A DNA stretch of 17,567 nt, from contig DSBZ01000049.1 in the NCBI GenBank assembly GCA_011057175.1, positions 1-17,567 of the forward strand. Reading direction: 5' to 3'. A program made the position numbers and the translations under genes. The notes below the pieces were generated by a model. It saw nothing but the letters and a program-made list of their open reading frames with translations. It did not search any database and had not been told where the DNA came from. Of this stretch, positions 1-6,630 are shown piece after piece. Source of the DNA: Candidatus Acetothermia bacterium (GTDB lineage Bacteria; Bipolaricaulota; Bipolaricaulia; Bipolaricaulales; Bipolaricaulaceae). Within the stretch, counting starts at the first letter, position 1. Every line of letters starts with the position of its first letter.

Positions 1-315
1 CTTCCCATTGCTCTTCACTGCTACTCCCCCTTACTCAGGGAGAGGATACACCTGCCCTCCCGTTAGCGCTCCCGGTGGGTCCGCGGGAGGGGCGCACCGC
101 CTCGCCTTAGCACGGCTTATCCCACCAGCACGTTTCCCGGAGAAGCCTCCTTTGAACCTGATGAATTAGTACGGTGTCAAGTCTCTGCAGCGGACGAAGG
201 TCGTGCCGTCATTCTTGGGATCTCCGCCAATCGCGGTCCGACGACACCTCGCCACGCCGCACAGCTCGCTTGTACCATCCCGCGGGACCGGCTCGGTGGC
301 GCAACGGAAGCCAGA
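1..315. other. Intergenic stretch with hairpins, no supported gene
   Basis: No reading frame here looks like a protein. Two inverted repeats are visible: 24-28 with 38-42 (5 bp, 9-nt loop) and 55-62 with 84-91 (8 bp, CCCTCCCG/CGGGAGGG, 21-nt loop). A 10-bp palindrome, TCCCGCGGGA, lies at 278-287, just beyond the thiQ stop. Any of these could help end transcription of the thi operon, but none has a T-run. On the plus strand, 149-172 reads CCTTTGAACCTGAT, three bases, then TTAGTAC. This resembles the 3' half of a THI box, but no CTGAGA partner lies upstream, so it is not called a riboswitch. Confidence 0.5.
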
Positions 316-1329
316 CTAATGCCCACGGATCGCCTGAGCGGCCGGGATCGCGAACGGGAGCGTGGGACTCGGTCGGGGGTCTTGGGCGGCGACGAGAACG
401 AGGGGGAGGCCGTGGAACCGGGCGCGGAGTTCCCAGCGGTCGCCCAAGTATTCGGCGCCCTCGATCCCGGCGGTGAACGGGCCATCACCCACCTGCGCCC
501 ACTCCGGCCGGAAGAAGAGGAACACCTCGTCGCCTTCTCGGGCCTCCCCGCGCTCGGCGGGGATCCGCTCGCCCGCAACCTCAACGACGGCGCGGTCCCC
601 ATTTACCGAAACAACGCGGCCCGGCCACAGGTTGGCCCGGCCGAGGAAGGAAGCCACGAACGGGGTGCGCGGCTTGGCGTACAGCTCCTCCGGCGGGGCG
701 ACCTGGTCCAGCCTCCCCTCCCGCATCACCGCCACGCGGTCGGCGAGGGCGAGGGCCTCCTCCTGGTCGTGGGTCACGTAGAGGGCGGTCATCCCGAGCC
801 TTTCCAGGAGCGCACGCAGCTCCCCCCGGAGGTCCTTCCGGAGCGCAGCGTCGAGCGCCGATAGCGGCTCGTCGAGGAGGAGGACTCTGGGCTCGGGGGC
901 GAGGGCCCGCGCCAACGCCACCCGCTGCTGCTGGCCCGCGGAGAGCTGGTGGGGCTTCCGCCGCTCGTAGCCGGAAAGGCCGACGAGCGCGAGAAGGTCC
1001 CGCACCCGGCTCCTCCGGTCCCCTCCCCGGAACCGGAGGCCGTAGGCGACGTTCGCCCCGACGGAGAGGTGCGGGAACAGGGCGTAGCTCTGGAACACGA
1101 GCCCCACCCCGCGCCTCTCCGGCGGCCAGTCAGTGGCGTCGCGGCCGGCGACGAACACGCGCCCCGCATCGGGTCGCTCCAGCCCGGCGACGATCCGCAG
1201 GACGGTCGTCTTTCCGCACCCGGAGGGCCCAAGGAGGGCCACCGTCTCGCCCGCCGCCACGCCGAGGGAAAAGCCCTCGAGTGCGACCACGCTCCCGAAC
1301 CGCTTCGTGAGCCCCCCGACCTCAAGCAT
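316..1329 (-). CDS. thiQ: Thiamine/TPP ABC transporter ATP-binding protein
   Basis: This is the ATPase that should power uptake of thiamine or its phosphates through ThiP. Visible motifs are Walker A GPSGCGKT at residues 34-41, the Q-loop Gln at 80, signature LSAGQ at 129-133 (Ala where most have Gly), Walker B LLLDEP at 150-155 and the switch His at 187. After the nucleotide-binding domain about 100 residues remain, read as a TOBE-like regulatory domain as in FbpC/PotA. The 337-aa protein is therefore longer than the roughly 230-aa E. coli ThiQ. The frame extends upstream to 1389, but homology begins at MLEVGGLTKRF, so the ATG at 1329 was chosen although its ribosome site is weak. It is the last gene of thiBPQ, 56 bp after thiP. 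The thiamine substrate rests on the upstream TPP riboswitch and the ThiB match; the ATPase alone could not tell it from an iron or polyamine importer. Confidence 0.88.
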   Translation of the reverse strand: MLEVGGLTKRFGSVVALEGFSLGVAAGETVALLGPSGCGKTTVLRIVAGLERPDAGRVFVAGRDATDWPPERRGVGLVFQSYALFPHLSVGANVAYGLRFRGGDRRSRVRDLLALVGLSGYERRKPHQLSAGQQQRVALARALAPEPRVLLLDEPLSALDAALRKDLRGELRALLERLGMTALYVTHDQEEALALADRVAVMREGRLDQVAPPEELYAKPRTPFVASFLGRANLWPGRVVSVNGDRAVVEVAGERIPAERGEAREGDEVFLFFRPEWAQVGDGPFTAGIEGAEYLGDRWELRARFHGLPLVLVAAQDPRPSPTLPFAIPAAQAIRGH

Positions 1330-1350
1330 AGAACCGCCCCAACAGTCTGA

Positions 1351-1404
1351 ATCCGTTGTCCGTGGATGCCTGATCCCGTCACCCATCACGCTTCACCCGT
1401 CACA
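1351..1404. repeat. Degenerate GTCCGT/CCGTCACC-type repeat patch
   Basis: The thiP-thiQ gap and the last codons of thiP contain short related words: TCCGTTGTCCGTG at 1352-1364, CCCGTCACCCATCACG around 1375-1390 and CACCCGTCAC around 1394-1403. The first 13-bp word recurs exactly at 4377-4389 upstream of the thi promoter. I see it as a dispersed low-complexity repeat that has invaded spacer DNA. It has no obvious function. Confidence 0.45.
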
Positions 1405-3122
1405 GCCTTGTTCGCGGCGCGCTCTGCGGTTGGAGGGAGACCCAGGGAGGAGCCCTCGTTCTTCAGCCAGCGGGAGCCGGCGTGGTCCCACGCCCACGCG
1501 GCGAGTGCGGTGACCACCATGAGCACGGTCGCCATCGCCGACGCGGCCCCGAAGTCGCGGCTGCCGAGGAAGTGGTAGATCGCCATCGGCATCGTCATCA
1601 CGCCGGGCCCGGACAGCATCGCCACCGCGGTCATCTCCCCGAGGGAAAGGGCGAAGGCGAACGCGCCCGCGGCGAGGACCCCGCTCCCGAGGAGGGGCAG
1701 GGTCACGGTGCGGAACGCGGCGAACGGGCTCGCCCCGAGGGTGCGCGCCGCCTCGGGGAGGGCGGGGTCGAGGGCCTCCCACAGCGGGCGGATCGTCCGC
1801 ACCACGAACGGGTACACGATCAGCGTGTGGGCGAGGACGATCGCCCACCCGCCACCCAGCGCGGAGAGGGGCGGCCGCCGAAACGCAAGCAGGAGCGCCA
1901 GGCCGAGCACGACCGACGACACGGCGAGCGGCGCCATGAGGAGCGTCTCCAGAAGGCGCGACCGCACGCGGCGCAGAATGGCGCTCACGGAGAGGCCGAG
2001 GACGAGGGCGAGGCCCGTTGCCCCGAGGCCGACGAGAAGGCTCGTCCGCACCGCGGCCAGGGGGGAGGACTCGATGAACGGGTTCCACGCCGGCGAGGCG
2101 ATCATCCGGTACCAGTGGAGGGTCGGGGACGCGCCGCCGGGGGCGGGGTGGAGGAACGAGTCGGCGATCACCGCCCCGATCGGGCCGAGGAACACAACCG
2201 CCGCCGGGAGGAGGTAGAGGAGCCACAGGGCACGGCCTGGCTTCTCGCGGGAGAAGAGGGGCACGGTAGGGGCGGGCCGGACACCGCTCTGGCGGGCGGC
2301 GAACGCGCCGCCCCCCCACAGGTGGAGGTAGGTGAGGACGAGGGACAGGCCGAGGGTGAGGATCGCGAGCGCCGCCGCGCGGGGAAAGTCCATCAGCACG
2401 CCGCGGGCGTAGAGGTACACCCCGACCTCGACCGTAGCGTAGCGCGCCCCGCCCAACGCGAGCGGGATCGAAAACGAGAGGGTGCACAAGACGAATACGA
2501 GGGCGAGGGCGGAGAAAACGCTGGGGAGGAGGAGCGGCAAGGTCACGGTGACGAACGCGCGGAGCGGCCGTGCGCCGAGGGCCCGCGCCGCCTCGACGAG
2601 CGCCGGGTCGGCCCGCTCCCAGGCCGCGCTCACGAACCGCGCCACCACCGGCGCGTTGTAGAACGCGTGGGCGAGCACCACCGCCCACAGGGTGTACAGG
2701 ACCCGGATCGGCGGCTCCCCGAGGCCGAAGAGAGCCATCAGGAGCCGGTTGAGGTGCCCGGAGCGGCCGAAGAAGAGGACGAACCCGAGCGCGACCGTGA
2801 TCGAGGGCAGCACGAACGGGACGATCGTCAACGCCCGCAGGAGCCCCCGCCCGGGGAAGCGGTACCTGGTGAGGAACCAGCCGAGTGGGAACCCGAGGAC
2901 GAGCGAGAGGAGGGCGGACAACGCGGCCTGTTCGAGGGTAAACAGAATCAGCCGCCGGACGTAGGGGTCGGAGAGGGCAGCGAGGAGCCGCTCCCCGGTC
3001 CACCGCCCCTCGACCTGGAGCCCCAACCGTAGCACGTCCCACAGGGGCCAGAAGAAGGCGACCCCAAGGAACAGAAGGGGCAGGAGGGCGAGGCCCCACC
3101 CTGCCCCGTTCCGGAGGGTCAC
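1386..3122 (-). CDS. thiP: Thiamine/TPP ABC transporter permease (two fused domains)
   Basis: This is the membrane channel of the thiamine importer. The 578-aa protein is a tandem duplication of the binding-protein-dependent permease fold. Hydrophobic segments fill residues 8-30, 58-88 and 95-118 of the first half, with the second half starting near 298. Each half has an EAA cytoplasmic loop that docks on ThiQ: VEAARALGARP (about 176-186) and PEAARTLGASP (about 456-466). This FbpB/ThiP-type layout fits the family length of about 540-580 aa. The frame is open to 3275, but the leading residues are charged and lie inside thiB. The GTG at 3122 overlaps the thiB stop as GTGA and precedes the first membrane helix, so it is the likely coupled start. 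The C-terminal tail overlaps the repeat patch shared with the thiP-thiQ gap. Confidence 0.9.
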   Translation of the reverse strand: MTLRNGAGWGLALLPLLFLGVAFFWPLWDVLRLGLQVEGRWTGERLLAALSDPYVRRLILFTLEQAALSALLSLVLGFPLGWFLTRYRFPGRGLLRALTIVPFVLPSITVALGFVLFFGRSGHLNRLLMALFGLGEPPIRVLYTLWAVVLAHAFYNAPVVARFVSAAWERADPALVEAARALGARPLRAFVTVTLPLLLPSVFSALALVFVLCTLSFSIPLALGGARYATVEVGVYLYARGVLMDFPRAAALAILTLGLSLVLTYLHLWGGGAFAARQSGVRPAPTVPLFSREKPGRALWLLYLLPAAVVFLGPIGAVIADSFLHPAPGGASPTLHWYRMIASPAWNPFIESSPLAAVRTSLLVGLGATGLALVLGLSVSAILRRVRSRLLETLLMAPLAVSSVVLGLALLLAFRRPPLSALGGGWAIVLAHTLIVYPFVVRTIRPLWEALDPALPEAARTLGASPFAAFRTVTLPLLGSGVLAAGAFAFALSLGEMTAVAMLSGPGVMTMPMAIYHFLGSRDFGAASAMATVLMVVTALAAWAWDHAGSRWLKNEGSSLGLPPTAERAANKAVTGEA

Positions 3123-4138
3123 CGCTCGCTCATGACCTGTTGCCAACGAACGATCCACTCCTCGAGGTGCTCCGCGGCGTAGGTGGGTGAGACGAACACC
3201 GGGTTCTCGGGAAGCACCGCGTACCTGGCGAAGTCCGGGGGGAGCTCGACGTCTTCCCGGACTGGGAACATCCACTGCGAGGTGGGGATCAGCGCCTGGA
3301 TCTCGCGCGAGAGGACGATATCCAGGAACGAGTGGGCGAGGTCGAGGTTGCTGGTTGTCCTCACGATTCCGAGCCCCTCCACCAGCCGATACGCCTCACC
3401 ATCGGGGGTGAGTACCTGGTACTTCGCCTCGCCCGTCGTGATGTAGGCGTAGGCCGCGTCCGTGGCGTAGGAGAGGACGATGGGGGCCTCGCCCGCCTCG
3501 AACATCGCGAACGCCTCCGTCCATCCCTTGGTGACGGTGAGGGTGTTGGGGAGGAGCGCCTTCCAGAACGCGGGCCAGTCGTCCCCGAACCGGGCCACGG
3601 TCCACAGGAGGAAGGCGAGCCCGGTGGTGGAGGTGCGCGGATCCTGGAGGATGATCTTCCCCCGGAGCTCGGGCCGCAGGAGGTCGGCGAACGTCCTGGG
3701 CACGAGGTCCTCTTCGAGCGCACCGCTCGCCACGAACGTGACGTAGCCGTGATCAAACGGGATCACGCGCCCCGTGGCGTCGAGCTGCAATGCCTCCGGG
3801 ATGGAGGCGAGGTTGGGGACGAGCTCTGGATGGTAGGGTCGGAACACGTCCTCCGCGAGGGCGCGGGGGAGGTCCATCGCCGACAGGCCGAGGAACACAT
3901 CGGCGTCGGTCTTGCCGGTGGCGAGCTCGGCGATGAGGCGGGACAGCATCTCCGCCCCGCCGCCGGGTGCGACCCACACCAGGTCCACCCCTGGATGGGC
4001 GGCCTCGAACGCTTCCTCGATCGCCGCCGCCGGTCCCCAGCGCACGAACGACCGGTAGGTGTACACCACGAACTGCTCCGCCCCGATCGCGGTCCACGCC
4101 GCGGCCAGGGCCACGATCAGCCCAACGAGTACCTTCAT
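3119..4138 (-). CDS. thiB: Thiamine/TPP-binding periplasmic protein of ABC importer
   Basis: This is the substrate-binding protein that captures thiamine, TMP or TPP and hands it to ThiP. Residues 1-20 form a signal peptide (MKVLVG, hydrophobic core, then AIGA just before EQFVVYTY). Mature segments match E. coli TbpA closely: YTYRSF...WGP, PFDHGYVTF, LQDPRTSTTGL, TVTKGWTEAF, VLSYATDAAY and SQWMFPV. These keep the Trp/Tyr positions that stack on thiamine in that family. The protein has 339 aa. The frame is open to 4177, but the ATG at 4138 starts the signal peptide and has AGGAGG at 4145-4150. It is the first main gene of thiBPQ, downstream of the TPP riboswitch, so high intracellular TPP should lower its expression. 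Its ATG overlaps the stop of a possible leader ORF (ATGA). Confidence 0.93.
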   Translation of the reverse strand: MKVLVGLIVALAAAWTAIGAEQFVVYTYRSFVRWGPAAAIEEAFEAAHPGVDLVWVAPGGGAEMLSRLIAELATGKTDADVFLGLSAMDLPRALAEDVFRPYHPELVPNLASIPEALQLDATGRVIPFDHGYVTFVASGALEEDLVPRTFADLLRPELRGKIILQDPRTSTTGLAFLLWTVARFGDDWPAFWKALLPNTLTVTKGWTEAFAMFEAGEAPIVLSYATDAAYAYITTGEAKYQVLTPDGEAYRLVEGLGIVRTTSNLDLAHSFLDIVLSREIQALIPTSQWMFPVREDVELPPDFARYAVLPENPVFVSPTYAAEHLEEWIVRWQQVMSER

Positions 4139-4239
4139 GGGTTGCCTCCTTGGGGACTGGGCAGTGGATTGCCCCACGGGGCGAAAGGATGGCCGCCCGC
4201 GGTCCAGGCGGGCTGGACCACGGTGGATCGCGTTTCCAT
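4135..4239 (-). CDS. Possible 34-codon leader ORF coupled to thiB
   Basis: An ATG at 4239 begins right after the 3' strand of riboswitch stem P1 and opens a 34-codon frame (METRSTVV...PQGGNP). Its TGA overlaps the thiB ATG as ATGA. Purine-rich GGAGG and AAAGG motifs that could act as its ribosome site lie inside the 3' end of the aptamer. If it is translated, TPP binding could gate it directly, and thiB by coupling. The peptide resembles nothing I know and may simply be an open frame in GC-rich leader RNA, so confidence is low. Confidence 0.25.
   Translation of the reverse strand: METRSTVVQPAWTAGGHPFAPWGNPLPSPQGGNP
4198..4222 (-). promoter_or_regulatory. Leader hairpin, candidate expression platform of TPP riboswitch
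   Basis: Between aptamer and thiB the transcript can form a 10-bp stem (CGTGGTCCAG with CTGGACCGCG, one T-G wobble) with a 5-nt loop. A smaller GCCC/GGGC hairpin follows at 4171-4182. No long U-run follows; only TTT appears several bases later. It could be an attenuator or a structural spacer. Confidence 0.4.
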
Positions 4240-4334
4240 GGGTAACCTTTCCTCCGCTGGCATGACCCAGATCAGGTTCTGGGGTCGAGGCGTGGGACCT
4301 CCTCTCAGCCCCGCACGGGCTCCCCCAGTTACCC
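4240..4334 (-). promoter_or_regulatory. TPP riboswitch (THI box)
   Basis: The aptamer is read on the minus strand. Its conserved core is complete: CTGAGA (4303-4308), then GAACCTGATCTGG followed by GTCATGCCAGCG (4255-4279). P1 is formed by GGGTAAC (4328-4334) and GTTACCC (4240-4246), 7 perfect pairs. It lies directly downstream of a promoter and 101 bp before thiB. It should sense thiamine pyrophosphate and reduce expression of the importer when TPP is plentiful. The motif matches the family at nearly every invariant position, so the identity is secure. Whether control acts on transcription or translation is not clear. Confidence 0.96.
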
Positions 4335-4341
4335 CGAGGCG

Positions 4342-4370
4342 ATTATAGGTTCCCCGGCCGCCCGTTCCAA
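4342..4370 (-). promoter_or_regulatory. Sigma70-like promoter of the thi operon
   Basis: On the minus strand TTGGAA (4365-4370) and a perfect TATAAT (4342-4347) are separated by 17 bp. Transcription would start just before P1 of the riboswitch, which is the expected geometry. Confidence 0.8.
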
Positions 4371-4373
4371 CCC

Positions 4374-4464
4374 AGGTCCGTTGTCCGTGACCCGTCATCC
4401 GTGGTCCGTAGTCCGTTGCCGGTAGGATCTCCTCGGACCACGGACAGCGGTTGACGGGCAACGG
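4374..4464. repeat. GTCCGT-type degenerate repeat in both orientations
   Basis: The left half is built of words such as TCCGTTGTCCGTG, CCCGTCA, TCCGTGGTCCG and CCGTTGCC. The right half contains their reverse complements. Exact inverted pairs are 4382-4389 with 4440-4447, 4391-4397 with 4452-4458, 4398-4408 with 4434-4444, and 4413-4420 with 4457-4464. The pairs cross one another, so this is not a single hairpin but a patch of one repeat family inserted on both strands. The same words appear at 1352-1404. It has no uniform unit plus spacer, so it is not CRISPR. Confidence 0.55.
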
Positions 4465-4488
4465 GGCGGGATTGACCGGATCCCGCCC
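4464..4488. repeat. Perfect 9-bp inverted repeat before the small gene
   Basis: GGGCGGGAT (4464-4472) and ATCCCGCCC (4480-4488) are separated by 7 bases. The element ends 35 bases before the ATG at 4524 and could be a 5'-leader hairpin, an operator or a terminator remnant. No U-run follows on either strand. Confidence 0.45.
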
Positions 4489-4523
4489 GTGGGCCATCGT
4501 GGGCCGGCGAAGGAGGTGGACCG

Positions 4524-4814
4524 ATGGAGAAGCTCTCAGTGGCGCTCAGGATTCAGGCCGACGAGGACGGCCTGTGGCTGGAGGACGATGGCCGGCGAGT
4601 TCCCCTCCCAGTCTCGTTCTGGCGCGCCCTGGCCGCGGCGCTGCGCGACGCGGGGCAGCCGGAGCTCGCCGGACGCCTGCATCAGGCGATCGAGGAGACA
4701 GGCGCCAAGCGCATTCGCTCTGAGGCCAAGTTCCGGTGCATGGATCCCGCCTACTCGCCGGAGGAGGCCCGCCGCTGTCAGGAGCTCCTGAAGGAGGACC
4801 TCAGAAGTGGGTGA
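4524..4814 (+). CDS. Small conserved-looking hypothetical protein, 96 aa
   Basis: This is the only convincing plus-strand gene. The ATG has a strong AAGGAGGTGG ribosome site four bases upstream, which supports real translation. The product is acidic and soluble, with no membrane segment or signal peptide. An N-terminal stretch that looks like beta strands (LSVALRIQADEDGLWLEDDG) is followed by two helical segments. The C-terminal third carries two cysteines in CMDPAYSPEEARRC. I do not recognise the family and give no function. It is divergent from thiB, with the repeat patch between them. It converges on thiL, and the two 3' ends overlap by 14 bp (4801-4814), which may allow transcriptional interference. 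Confidence 0.75.
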   Translation: MEKLSVALRIQADEDGLWLEDDGRRVPLPVSFWRALAAALRDAGQPELAGRLHQAIEETGAKRIRSEAKFRCMDPAYSPEEARRCQELLKEDLRSG

Positions 4815-5802
4815 ACCCCCGCGGCTCGAGGGGGACCTCGATCCCCTCGGGGAGGACGAGCCGTCGGCCGGCTGGGGCGGGTAGGACCTCGCCCACCACG
4901 GACACGGGGGTACCCGTCCCGGCGGAGACCCGCTCGGCGAGGACGCCTGCTGCGTGGGGCGACGCGGTGAAGAGGAGCTCGAAGTCCTCCCCTCCGAACA
5001 GGGCGAGCTCCCATGCCTTCTTCCCGATCTGCTCCGCCACACGCTCGACTGCTGGCGATACGGGCAGCTTCGCAGCGTGGATTCGCACGCCGACCCCGCT
5101 CCGGTCACAGACGTGGCCGATGTCGCTTCCGAGGCCATCCGAGAGATCGATCATCGCCGTGGCGAGGCCCGCGGCCCCGATCACCTGCCCTTCCTCCACC
5201 CGGGGGGTGGGGGCAAGGTGACGGGCGAGCAAGGCGTCCCGCTCGGGGATTTCGAGTTCTGGGTGAGAGCTCAAGTAGAGCCCGGCGGCGGCCTCCCCCA
5301 GGGAACCTGTCACCAGGGCCATGTCCCCGGGCTTGGCCCCCGCTCGGGTGAGGAGGTGCTCCCGGCGCACTCGGCCCACGAGGGTGAGGTCGAGGACGAT
5401 CCCGTCCTCGCAGCGGGCGACGTTGCCCCCCACCACCGCCACCCCGAACCGATCGGCCTCCTCCGCGAGCCCTCGGTAGAGCTCCTCCACCCACTCCAGT
5501 TCAAGCTCCGTCGGGAGGACGAGGGAGACGAGGGCGTGGGTGGGCCGACCACCCATCGCTGCGATGTCGCTTGTGTTCACGGCGAGGACCCGCCGACCGA
5601 GGACCCGGGGCTCGATACAGCCGCGCACGAAGTGGCTCCCCTCGACCTGGCTGTCCACGGTGAGGAGGACGAGGTCCTCCCCCCCGAGGTCGACGGCCGC
5701 GGCGTCGTCGCCGATCCCCACGACCACGTCGGCCCGCCCGCGGCCGGCGATCCAGGCCAGGCGCTCGATCAGCGGGAACTCCCCGACGTCCCCGATGCGC
5801 AT
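4801..5802 (-). CDS. thiL: Thiamine-monophosphate kinase
   Basis: ThiL phosphorylates thiamine monophosphate to the active cofactor TPP (EC 2.7.4.16) in the cytosol. The 333-aa protein has the family landmarks in order: GIGDDAA for ATP/Mg binding (near residue 30), TVDSQVEGSHF, NTSDIAAMGG, VVGGNVARCE, VTGSLGEAAAGL, DLSDGLGSDIGH and FGGEDFELLF. Length and order match AIR-synthase-fold ThiL proteins. The ATG at 5802 begins MRIGDVGEF, the usual N-terminus; the ribosome site is weak. The gene has its own upstream region without a TPP riboswitch. It sits next to, but is not co-transcribed with, thiBPQ. Together they suggest salvage of thiamine or TMP followed by conversion to TPP. Confidence 0.95.
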   Translation of the reverse strand: MRIGDVGEFPLIERLAWIAGRGRADVVVGIGDDAAAVDLGGEDLVLLTVDSQVEGSHFVRGCIEPRVLGRRVLAVNTSDIAAMGGRPTHALVSLVLPTELELEWVEELYRGLAEEADRFGVAVVGGNVARCEDGIVLDLTLVGRVRREHLLTRAGAKPGDMALVTGSLGEAAAGLYLSSHPELEIPERDALLARHLAPTPRVEEGQVIGAAGLATAMIDLSDGLGSDIGHVCDRSGVGVRIHAAKLPVSPAVERVAEQIGKKAWELALFGGEDFELLFTASPHAAGVLAERVSAGTGTPVSVVGEVLPAPAGRRLVLPEGIEVPLEPRGFTHF

Positions 5803-5929
5803 GCCCTCATCCTATCCCAAACCCACGACCCGACAGGAGTGCCATTGTAGCGTCGTAGCCTGTCTGCGGTGGCCTTGAGTCGGATTCAACGATCGTCGGG
5901 CATGAGGCGCGACGCCACGAACCCCCTGT

Positions 5930-6522
5930 CTAGCTGGAAGATCCCGCGGGTGGGTCTTGTACAACAGGCCCGTTGCCCTGATGCAGGAGGCGGGTGGCGC
6001 GGGGGGAGGTCTTATCTTCCTTGTCGCCCAGGCGGGCGATCCCCTCCGACGTGAGCTCGCGGAGGGCATCGGAGGCGACCCACCGCGCGGCGCGGGCCTC
6101 GGGGTCGCCGCCGCGGTCCCCTCCCGCCCGCCGGTTCGCCTCTGTTCGGATCCGCTCCGCGCAGGCGACTGCCGCCTCGTTCAGCGCTCGATTGCGCTTG
6201 CCGATGTTCCGGAGGGCCCAGTTGACTCCCTTCTTCACGTACGGGCGGGGGTCGGATGCCCCGCGCTCGATCAGGGGCAGGAGTTCGAGAAACGCCTGGT
6301 CGGGAGCTGTCCTATCGTGGACGGCGAGTCCCGCCAGGAGCCCAGGAGTCGAAGTCGAGGGCCAAGCCGTGATCCGCTCCGAAGCTCTTCGCGAGCCTGC
6401 GGAGCTCGTACACGGACACGCCGAACGCCTTCTCGACGTTGATCCCGTACCGCGCTCCCCAGGGACGCGAGCTCGGACAGGATCACGGCCACGCGGGGAT
6501 CGGGCGTCGCGTTGTCGCTCAT
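5930..6522 (-). pseudogene. Decayed AlkD-like DNA alkylation repair gene
   Basis: Pieces of a HEAT-repeat DNA glycosylase of the AlkD family (PF08713/COG4912) lie in order in three different frames. From the ATG at 6522 comes the N-terminus, ending in LSELASLGS. A second frame from 6449 gives YGINVEKAFGVSVYELRRL and then FGADHGLALDFDSW, stopping at 6312. A third frame gives LLAGLAVHDRTAPDQAF, YVKKGVNWALRNIGKRN and ARWVASDALRELTSEG, running to 5930. Compared with intact homologues, a block is missing between the LALDLW-like and FDSW positions. A second block, which normally includes DVCDQVCGN, is missing before LLAGLAVHD. Two internal deletions plus frameshifts mean no functional glycosylase can be made. 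The C-terminal half keeps a clean frame, so the decay may be recent. Confidence 0.85.
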
Positions 6523-6583
6523 GGAGGCTCAGTATGGCCAAACGGTTCCCCCCGATGGGGAGTGCTCTTGCGTGGACAACGAT

Positions 6584-6612
6584 GCCCCCCAGCGGCCTCG
6601 CCACCGGGGGGC
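6584..6612 (-). terminator. GC-rich hairpin ending the citrate operon
   Basis: Just downstream of the aclA stop, GCCCCCC and GGGGGGC pair over 7 bp. The stem continues inward through GGTGGC/GCCGCT with wobble pairs to a GAG loop. No U-run follows, so it is a probable but atypical terminator. Confidence 0.6.
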
Positions 6613-6630
6613 AAGCGTGCAGAAGGGCCT

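Noticed and set aside
141..180. Resemblance to the reverse complement of a 23S rRNA 3' end (AAGCCTC...ATTAGTAC)
   Set aside because: Spacing is wrong and the flanks show no other rRNA helices; the rRNA would have to overlap thiQ.
290..325. tRNA-like string (GGTGGCGCAACGG) near the thiQ stop
   Set aside because: No acceptor stem, anticodon arm or TTCGA arm can be formed around it, and it overlaps the thiQ end.
1482..3032. 516-codon plus-strand open frame
   Set aside because: It is antisense to thiP, rich in Glu/Arg/Pro with no recognisable domain. In GC-rich DNA a strong gene keeps other frames open.
3123..3275. 51-residue N-terminal extension of ThiP
   Set aside because: It overlaps thiB, is charged and unlike any ThiP; the GTGA overlap at 3122 gives the natural start.
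4374..4464. Possible CRISPR array
   Set aside because: The words vary in length and sequence, occur on both strands and have no regular spacers; no cas genes are nearby.
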